From Pseudomonadales bacterium (lineage in GTDB: Bacteria > Pseudomonadota > Gammaproteobacteria > Pseudomonadales > Ketobacteraceae), in the NCBI GenBank assembly GCA_020062665.1, contig JAGUVW010000028.1, positions 1 through 36,492 on the forward strand: a stretch of DNA of 36,492 bases, read 5' to 3'. The position numbers and the translations under genes are program-made. Positions 15,610 through 20,985 of this stretch are shown in pieces. Within the stretch, counting starts at the first letter, position 1; each line of letters starts with the position of its first letter. The notes beneath the pieces were generated by a model. It ran no database searches, was not told the DNA's origin, and was given only the letters and a program-made list of their open reading frames with translations.

Positions 15610-16323
15610 ATGGCGGATGACGAGACGCGCCCGCTCGTTGCGGTGACCGGCCCTTACACGCGCCTGCGCACGGCGTGGTGGGCGACCAGGTTCATGCTCG
15701 CGCTGCAGGGCGTGCGTGCGGTTTATCTCACCGCCCGCTCGCCGTTTCCCACTGAGCCCATTCACGGCATCATCATCGGCGGTGGCAATGATATCGAGCC
15801 GGAACACTTTGGCGAAAACAAACATCCCGACCGGCCCTATGATCCTGAGCGCGATATTTTCGAGATGACGATGATCCGTCGCGCGATGGAGGACAATATT
15901 CCCATGCTGGGCATCTGTCGTGGCGCGCAGCTGATCAATGTGGTGTTTGGCGGCAGTCTGCATATGGACATCCGGCACCGGCGCCAGCGCACCACCAATC
16001 GCAATGCGGTGCGGCCCATCAAGTGGGTGACACTGGAGCCTGCCAGTCGCCTGCATCAGCATGTGCGTCAGACGCGCATCAAGGTGAACAGCCTGCATCG
16101 TCAGGCCATCGATCAGCTCGGAAGCGGGCTGACCATCATCGGGCGCGATGACGATGATTTTGTGCAGGCGGTGGAAGGCAATTTCGGTTTTCTGCTGGGT
16201 GTGCAGTGGCATCCCGAGTATTTGCCGTATATGGCGAGTCAGCGTCGTCTGTTTCAGTTGTTTGCCGACGCGGTGCGCGGCAGCGGTCGCGCCATGGTGT
16301 TGCAGGAAGCCACATCCCCGTGA
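15610..16323 (+). CDS. Class I glutamine amidotransferase / gamma-glutamyl hydrolase (peptidase C26, PuuD-like)
   Basis: The 237-residue protein has the PuuD-type layout: IIIGGGNDIEPEHFGE near residue 54, the nucleophile Cys103 in GICRGAQLINV, and His201 with Glu203 in GVQWHPEY. The catalytic triad is intact. PuuD-like members hydrolyse gamma-glutamyl amides such as gamma-glutamyl-GABA; others deliver ammonia to a partner. The close spacing to the upstream amidoligase (4 bases) suggests the two act in one pathway, making and breaking an amide or gamma-glutamyl bond. No transport signal is present. Its stop overlaps the next start (TGATG), so the YqaA-like gene is translationally coupled. Confidence 0.88.
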   Translation: MADDETRPLVAVTGPYTRLRTAWWATRFMLALQGVRAVYLTARSPFPTEPIHGIIIGGGNDIEPEHFGENKHPDRPYDPERDIFEMTMIRRAMEDNIPMLGICRGAQLINVVFGGSLHMDIRHRRQRTTNRNAVRPIKWVTLEPASRLHQHVRQTRIKVNSLHRQAIDQLGSGLTIIGRDDDDFVQAVEGNFGFLLGVQWHPEYLPYMASQRRLFQLFADAVRGSGRAMVLQEATSP

Positions 16324-16739
16324 TGTATCTGACATTGTTTGCCAGCGCATTTCTCGCGGCGACCTTTCTGCCGTTCTATTCCGAAGTCGTGCTGGTGACA
16401 TTGCTGTTGCAGGGTGAGCCGCCGTTTGCGCTTTGGCTGGCGGCGACCTCGGGCAATACGCTGGGCTCGGGCGTGAACTGGATCATGGGGCGTTATCTGC
16501 TGCATTTTCAGGATCGGCGCTGGTTTCCCTTCAAGCCTGACAGTCTGGTGAAAGCGCAGCACTGGTTTCAGAAATACGGTGTGTGGACGCTGCTGTTTGC
16601 CTGGCTGCCGGTGGGTGGGGATGCGTTGCCGTTCATTGCGGGGGTGATGCGGGTGAATCCGCTGCTGATGCTGGTGCTGTGTGGTATCGGCAAGGGCGTG
16701 CGCTATGCGGTGGTCATCGCGTTGACGCCGGCAGGATGA
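16323..16739 (+). CDS. YqaA/VTT-type small membrane protein
   Basis: The 138-residue protein is largely hydrophobic, with about three to four membrane segments (near 3-30, 35-55, 85-110, 115-137). The loop GNTLGSGVNWIMGRYL and the stretch PVGGDALPFIAGVMRVN resemble the YqaA branch of the VTT/DedA-like family. The role of these inner-membrane proteins is poorly defined; lipid scrambling or transport has been proposed for the wider family. It starts in the TGATG overlap with the amidotransferase gene, so it belongs to the amidoligase operon. Its last 26 bases overlap the end of the convergent regulator gene, so there is no room for a separate terminator. Confidence 0.82.
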   Translation: MYLTLFASAFLAATFLPFYSEVVLVTLLLQGEPPFALWLAATSGNTLGSGVNWIMGRYLLHFQDRRWFPFKPDSLVKAQHWFQKYGVWTLLFAWLPVGGDALPFIAGVMRVNPLLMLVLCGIGKGVRYAVVIALTPAG

Positions 16740-17415
16740 TCGCGTCGGGTGTCGGTTCTTCGGCTTGCCACTGTTTGTATAGCTGGGTGGCGGTTTGGGG
16801 ATGACGTTCTTCCAATACCTGCAACGACAGAATGCGATCGGTGCGGAAGTGACGGAAGGCCTGGCGCAGTTCGCACCAGGTGCAGAGCAGCCGCACGGAT
16901 TCGAAGTAAGCCAGTAAAAAGGGCCACACGATGCGCTCACTGCTGCGCCCCTGTTCATCTTCATAAAGAATCTGCAGCTTGTTCCGTTCGCGAATCGCCT
17001 TGCGCAGCAATCCACTGTCGACGCGATCCGTCACGGGCGGGCAGGGCGCAGCAGTGACCGTGGGCGAACCCAGTAGCGGGCGCAAATGCTGGGGGACGAT
17101 CTGCTGGATCTTTTCGATCAGACTGTGGGCACCGCGCATCAGTTCGCTGTCGCCACGACTGGCCACCCACTGCGCGCCCAGCAAGGCTGCTTCCAGTTCA
17201 TCCGGCGTCAGCATCAGCGGTGGCAGATCGAAACCTTTCTGCAGCACGTAGCCGATACCTGCTTCACCCTGGATCGGCACGCGCTGCGCCTGCAACTCGG
17301 CTATATCACGATAGATGGTGCGTTGCGACACTTCCAGCCGCTGCGCCAGTTCGGCGGCTTTCACCGGCTGGCGCGTGCTGCGCAAAATCTGGATGATCGA
17401 GAACAGGCGATTCAT
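16714..17415 (-). CDS. YafY-type HTH/WYL-domain transcriptional regulator
   Basis: The 233-residue protein has an N-terminal winged helix (MNRLFSIIQILRSTRQPV, then LAQRLEVSQRTIYRDIAEL) and a WYL-type C-terminal half (LQILYEDEQGRSSERIVWPFLLAYF, split at LLCTWCELRQAFRHFRTDRI). WYL domains sense small ligands or nucleic acids; target genes here are unknown. The start ATG 17415 has only a weak ribosome site, but it is 13 bases after the glutathione transferase stop on the same strand, so the two are likely one operon with this gene second. Its 3' end overlaps the convergent YqaA-like gene by 26 bases. Confidence 0.9.
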   Translation of the reverse strand: MNRLFSIIQILRSTRQPVKAAELAQRLEVSQRTIYRDIAELQAQRVPIQGEAGIGYVLQKGFDLPPLMLTPDELEAALLGAQWVASRGDSELMRGAHSLIEKIQQIVPQHLRPLLGSPTVTAAPCPPVTDRVDSGLLRKAIRERNKLQILYEDEQGRSSERIVWPFLLAYFESVRLLCTWCELRQAFRHFRTDRILSLQVLEERHPQTATQLYKQWQAEEPTPDAIILPASTR

Positions 17416-17428
17416 GGTGAGTGCAGTG

Positions 17429-18031
17429 TCACGTCTGTAGCTGGCGGAAACCTCGCAGAGCGGTCACTCTATCATACCAGCGCTGCATAAGTGGGTTGTC
17501 TGATCGCACGTTCGCAAAGTCCAGCAGTATCAGATTGGAAACCAGCGACAGATCCGCGATGGTGGGATGATCGGCGGCGATGAAGGCGCTGTTGCGCAGA
17601 CCCTCGGCCAGCAGCGCGAACAGTGTCTGCAGTTCAGTTTCAGCCCTGTCGGCGGCAGCGGGATCGGCCTGATCGCCCAGAAACATGCGATTCATCACCA
17701 GTGTAGTCATCTGCGGCGCCAGCCGGCACTGGTTCCAGTCCAGCCATTGTTCCACCCTGGCCAGCGTGGGCAGATCCTGCGGGTACCATTGTTCGAGTCC
17801 GTGCTTGCGACACAGGTAGCGCAGAGTGGCATTGGATTCGTGGATGCGCAGGGTGCCATCGAGCATCGAGGGCACTTGCCGGTTGGGATTGATGGCCTGA
17901 TATTCCGGTGTCAGGTATTCGCCTTTCATCATGTCCACCGGACGGATTTCGTGGGCAATGCCGGCTTCGTGCAGCAGGCAGAGCACCCGGCTGCAGTGGG
18001 GTGACAGGGCGTCACTGTAGAGCGCTATCAT
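17429..18031 (-). CDS. Glutathione S-transferase family protein
   Basis: The 200-residue protein has the two-domain GST layout: an N-terminal thioredoxin-like part (MIALYSDALSPHCSRVLCLL, cis-Pro in NRQVPSML, the glutathione-site pair in HESNATLRYL) and a helical C-terminal domain with HPTIADLSLVSNL. SPHCSRV places a Ser and a Cys at the active-site position, as in beta- or SspA-like GSTs, so it may act in detoxification or stress response. The gene starts at ATG 18031 with AAGGA 8 bases upstream and precedes the YafY-type regulator in one operon. The substrate is unknown. Confidence 0.9.
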   Translation of the reverse strand: MIALYSDALSPHCSRVLCLLHEAGIAHEIRPVDMMKGEYLTPEYQAINPNRQVPSMLDGTLRIHESNATLRYLCRKHGLEQWYPQDLPTLARVEQWLDWNQCRLAPQMTTLVMNRMFLGDQADPAAADRAETELQTLFALLAEGLRNSAFIAADHPTIADLSLVSNLILLDFANVRSDNPLMQRWYDRVTALRGFRQLQT

Positions 18032-18078
18032 GTGCGTTATCCTTGTGTGATTGATGGCGCAGGCAGAGTAGCAAGGTG

Positions 18079-18108
18079 CTGCTGACAGGGTTTGTCAGCA
18101 GTGTTTTT
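18079..18108 (+). other. Terminator-like hairpin in a divergent leader
   Basis: CTGCTGACA (18079-18087), GGGTT and TGTCAGCAG (18093-18101) form a perfect 9-bp stem followed by TGTTTTT. It lies between the divergent GST and YjbR genes, where there is no upstream + strand gene to terminate. It may be an operator palindrome or a leader attenuator for the YjbR gene. Confidence 0.55.
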
Positions 18109-18150
18109 CGCGTGACAGATCAAAGTAATGAAGCGAAGGAAATAGATGAC

Positions 18151-18546
18151 ATGACCCCGGCACAGCTGAAGCGTTATCTGCTCTCCAAGCCCGAGGCGTT
18201 CGAGGACTATCCTTTCGGCCCCGACGCAGCGGTGTACAAGGTCGCCGACAAAATGTTCGCGCTGAGTTTCTATCGGGCCGATCAGCTGAATCTCAATCTG
18301 AAATGCAATCCCCGCGAAGCCATTGAGCTGCGGGATGTGTTTGCGGCGGTTCAGCCGGGCTACCACATGAACAAGCGCCACTGGAATACGGTGATTCTGG
18401 ATGGCTCGCTGCCGCGCGGTGAAATCGAGCGCATGATTGATCAGTCTTACGCTCTGGTGGTGAAGGGATTGAAGAAGACCGTGCGGCAGGGGTTGGAAAT
18501 CCGCCACGGCAAGGCGGTGCTGTATCCGGCTGTCATGTCACAGTGA
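18151..18546 (+). CDS. YjbR/MmcQ-type DNA-binding-fold protein
   Basis: The product has 131 residues from ATG 18151, which is preceded by GAAGGAAA at 8 bases; a longer frame upstream covers the leader hairpin and was rejected. It matches the small YjbR/MmcQ family: LKRYLLSKPEAFEDYPFGPDA at the N-terminus, KVADKMFAL, LNLKCNP, PGYHMNKRHWNTV and LIDQSYALVV-like end. The CyaY-like/double-wing fold of these proteins is thought to bind DNA, but their function is not defined. It is a single gene; its 3' end contains part of a dyad that may control the next gene. Confidence 0.88.
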   Translation: MTPAQLKRYLLSKPEAFEDYPFGPDAAVYKVADKMFALSFYRADQLNLNLKCNPREAIELRDVFAAVQPGYHMNKRHWNTVILDGSLPRGEIERMIDQSYALVVKGLKKTVRQGLEIRHGKAVLYPAVMSQ

Positions 18547-18574
18547 CAAACGTGGCGCGGGTGACGTGTCACCC
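18530..18574. promoter_or_regulatory. Cluster of GTGAC/GTCAC dyads, candidate activator site
   Basis: Three related dyads lie in 45 bases: CTGTCATGTCAC (18530-18541), TGTCAC-A-GTGACA (18536-18548) and GGGTGAC-GT-GTCACCC (18559-18574, perfect 7-bp arms). They are about 90-120 bases upstream of the expected start of the sigma-54 promoter, the usual range for an enhancer-binding protein. Similar dyads occur near tssB and inside tagF. Confidence 0.5.
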
Positions 18575-18628
18575 TGTGCGATGATGAATGAAACAAGTCC
18601 CTTTCTGGTTGGGGAGTGAGCAGAATCG

Positions 18629-18645
18629 TTGGCACAGGAGTTGCG
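18629..18645 (+). promoter_or_regulatory. Sigma-54 promoter of the C39-like gene
   Basis: TTGGCACAGGAGTTGCG contains TGGCAC-N5-TTGC, with GG and GC separated by exactly 10 bases, matching the -24/-12 consensus. Transcription would start near 18656, about 60 bases before ATG 18718. Sigma-54 control requires an activator, for which the upstream dyads are candidates. Confidence 0.75.
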
Positions 18646-18717
18646 ATAGCCCCGCTGCTCAACCTTTGTCTGCGGCCTGTGCCGCGCCATTAGCCAAGGA
18701 AACAAGAGGTCATCACC

Positions 18718-19332
18718 ATGCCCACATTCACCATGAAGGAACAGGACGGTAACTCCTGCGCTGCCCACTGCACGGTCGTTGCCATTGCCGAGATCACCGG
18801 CACCAAATCGCTGGATGAAACCTTTGCCGAAAAAACGCTGTGGCCGGCCATCCAGTTTCAGCCGGAAAACGGCGACCCCGCCATTGCGCTGCTGGCGGCC
18901 GCGAAGAACAGCGACCCACGCCGGATCGTATCGGAAGCGAAACGCCGCTGGCCCACCGTTAACGCTGCACTGGTATGCGATGAAGTGCAGAAGAAAATCG
19001 CCATCCCGTTCGTGAAGAAGGATTACCAGATTCCCATGGAAGGCATGTTCAACATGCTGACCAGCGCGGGCGTCAAGACCAAGCTGCTGCTGGACGAAGG
19101 TGCGTACTACAACTGCAGCTTTACCATGCACGATGGCAGTGATCCGACAGCAGCCAATTACAGTGGCATGCACAACATTCTGGTGACCTACATGGGTGGC
19201 AAGACGTTTTATTACAACTCGAATGAAACGAAGCCGGCCTGGAAGGAAGTGAAGGACTGGAAGGTGCTGAAGAACCAGAACGGTGGACAGTGCAGCTATG
19301 TGTTTACTGGCGTGGGAGTGGTGTTGTCGTGA
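18718..19332 (+). CDS. C39/papain-like cysteine-peptidase-fold protein, T6SS-linked
   Basis: I do not recognise a named family for this 204-residue protein. Its residues fit a C39-like papain fold: Gln9 and Cys14 in EQDGNSCAAHC (the Q-x4-C spacing of C39-type peptidases), His152 in YSGMHNILVTYMGG and Asn167 or Asn169 in FYYNSNE. There is no signal peptide or membrane segment, so it is cytoplasmic or exported by a non-Sec route. A spaced AAGAGG precedes ATG 18718. It has its own sigma-54 promoter and ends at a bidirectional terminator shared with the distal end of the T6SS cluster. It could be a T6SS cargo or accessory, or an unrelated regulated peptidase. No immunity-like gene is adjacent. 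Catalysis is inferred from pattern only. Confidence 0.8.
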   Translation: MPTFTMKEQDGNSCAAHCTVVAIAEITGTKSLDETFAEKTLWPAIQFQPENGDPAIALLAAAKNSDPRRIVSEAKRRWPTVNAALVCDEVQKKIAIPFVKKDYQIPMEGMFNMLTSAGVKTKLLLDEGAYYNCSFTMHDGSDPTAANYSGMHNILVTYMGGKTFYYNSNETKPAWKEVKDWKVLKNQNGGQCSYVFTGVGVVLS

Positions 19333-19338
19333 AAACAA

Positions 19339-19368
19339 AAGGCCGTTGTCGGTGAGTGCAACGGCCTT
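19339..19368. terminator. Bidirectional intrinsic terminator
   Basis: AAGGCCGTTG and CAACGGCCTT form a perfect 10-bp stem with a 10-base loop. On the + strand CTGCTTTT follows; on the minus strand TTGTTTTC follows. It separates the C39-like gene from the last gene of the T6SS operon, which converge here. Confidence 0.88.
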
Positions 19369-19380
19369 CTGCTTTTACTG

Positions 19381-20904
19381 TCAGGAATAAAACCAGCGCC
19401 CGGCCAGATCGGCGTCCGGATGCAGCGATTGCAGGCTGGAGACGATCACCGCGTCCTGATCGCGGATGCTGCGGATCACCAGCAAACCAGCCTGTGCCAG
19501 TGCGCCGGCGGTGGCATCGGTCATCTGGATTTCGGCGCAGGGCGTCACGTTTTTTTCTCCGTCCCGTTCGTGCAGATGCAGTGGCAGGTCGCGCACGGTT
19601 TGCAACGCGGATGACGGCGGCTGCCAGCCGTTGTCGTTAAAAGCCTGACCCAGTACTGCAGCCAGCAGCCAGGCGCCATTGCCCCACAGGTAATATGCGT
19701 GCTCGGTGTGGCGCGGCAGTTCTTCAAAGCGGAATGACTGACAGGGGCGTGTGCGCTGGCCATAGGGCAAACGCTGCAGAAAACGCGGCGTCACTACCGC
19801 GACGTGCGGACTGTAATCCTGTTCGCGGATGGCGTTCCACAGCAGGGTGAAATCATCGTCGGGGCCGTGCAGCGTCCACTCGGTAGGTTCTGGTTGGCGA
19901 ATCAGGCTCGCGCAGCCGGCAATGCGCGGACTGCCGCCGCACAGCAGCACCGCATTCAGATCCGCCGCGACGCTGCCCAGATTGGCCAGCGCATCGCAGT
20001 GTTCCAGTTCGTCCCGCAATTCATAATCCGCCAGAATCAGGCTGAACGGCACCGTGCCTTTGGTGAGGCGATTGTCGATCAGCAACTTGTGCAGCTGCGT
20101 CGGTTCATCTTCGTGAGCGGCGTTGTCGGCGGCGATTTCGTTCAGGCTGATGTCGGCGATGAAAATGCGCAGGTCGTCATCGGTGTCCAGTTGTTTCATC
20201 AGCCATTGCAGGCCGCGCCAAGTGGACTCGATGCCCTGGAATGCGCTGCTGTGGAGAATCTTGCGCATCAGATGGCTGCTGGCATCGTCTACGGTCTGCA
20301 ACAGTTCCGGCAGGCGTGGATCGGCGGCGGGAATCACGTAGGGTGCCACGATCTGCTGGATCAATCCCTGCACCGACTGCCTCTGCTCCTGCTCGGCGGC
20401 GGTGGAATGCAGCAGTTCATCCAGCACGGTTTGCATGCCCTCGTCGGTAGCAGGCACGCTGATCGAGGTGTAGTCCGCGGCGGTTTTCTTCGGCGCGGCT
20501 GGTGGTGCCCAGCTCTGGATGCGGGCAGCGGCAGCGGCGAAACTGTCGGGATTCTGCAGCTGGCGTTTCAATGCGCGGAACTGGTCGAACAGGCTCACCC
20601 GTTCATACAGAAAATCCGGATGCAGATCGTCGGGCTCGTTGAAGGTGATGGGCTTTTCTGCCACCGCGATATCCAGTGTCACCTGCAGGCGCTGAAATAC
20701 TTCGTCGAGATTGTCGCGGGTGACGGCAATGATGCGGCGGTCGAACAGATCGCTGGCATCATCCTGGCCCCGATGCGTGCGACCGCTGAAATCCGCCAGG
20801 ATCAGCACATGACAGGGCAGATTGCCCGGCGCCTGATGGGCCGGCTGTTCGCTGGACTTGTCCATGATGGGAATACCGCCGGTGCTGATGGTGGGGCGTG
20901 ACAT
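19381..20904 (-). CDS. TssB-TssC-like sheath fusion protein, C-terminally short
   Basis: The 507-residue protein joins two T6SS sheath domains. Residues about 30-120 align with TssB (CHVLILADFSG, RRIIAVTRDNLDEVF, DDLHPDFLYERV, FRALKRQL against the TssB of this cluster). Residues about 195-505 align with TssC (GIESTWRGLQWLM, FSLILADYEL, YYLWGNGAWLLA, FNDNGW). It stops where about 119 residues of normal TssC remain, so the C-terminal sheath contacts and helical part are missing. A low-complexity linker (AAAAARIQSWAPPAAPKK) separates the halves. It may cap, regulate or assemble the sheath rather than form it. AAGGAG precedes ATG 20904. It is the last gene of the T6SS run. Confidence 0.83.
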   Translation of the reverse strand: MSRPTISTGGIPIMDKSSEQPAHQAPGNLPCHVLILADFSGRTHRGQDDASDLFDRRIIAVTRDNLDEVFQRLQVTLDIAVAEKPITFNEPDDLHPDFLYERVSLFDQFRALKRQLQNPDSFAAAAARIQSWAPPAAPKKTAADYTSISVPATDEGMQTVLDELLHSTAAEQEQRQSVQGLIQQIVAPYVIPAADPRLPELLQTVDDASSHLMRKILHSSAFQGIESTWRGLQWLMKQLDTDDDLRIFIADISLNEIAADNAAHEDEPTQLHKLLIDNRLTKGTVPFSLILADYELRDELEHCDALANLGSVAADLNAVLLCGGSPRIAGCASLIRQPEPTEWTLHGPDDDFTLLWNAIREQDYSPHVAVVTPRFLQRLPYGQRTRPCQSFRFEELPRHTEHAYYLWGNGAWLLAAVLGQAFNDNGWQPPSSALQTVRDLPLHLHERDGEKNVTPCAEIQMTDATAGALAQAGLLVIRSIRDQDAVIVSSLQSLHPDADLAGRWFYS

Positions 20905-20936
20905 GGTCGCTCCTTGCTGTGTGATGAGTGGGAACG

Positions 20937-20970
20937 GCCGCCGCTGATCCTGTGCATGAACAGCGGCGGC
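20937..20970. other. GC-rich hairpin between clpV and the sheath fusion
   Basis: GCCGCCGCTG (20937-20946) and CAGCGGCGGC (20961-20970) form a perfect 10-bp stem with a 14-base loop in the 81-base gap. No T-tract follows on either strand. It may stabilise or process the operon mRNA and so lower expression of the last gene. Confidence 0.6.
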
Positions 20971-20985
20971 GTCGCAGTGTTGTGA

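Noticed and set aside
20905-20985. A GG-N10-GC pair (AGGATCAGCGGCGGC, minus strand) as a third sigma-54 promoter before the sheath fusion
   Set aside because: Only the spacing fits; neither TGGCA nor TTGC flanking bases are present, and the match falls inside a hairpin.
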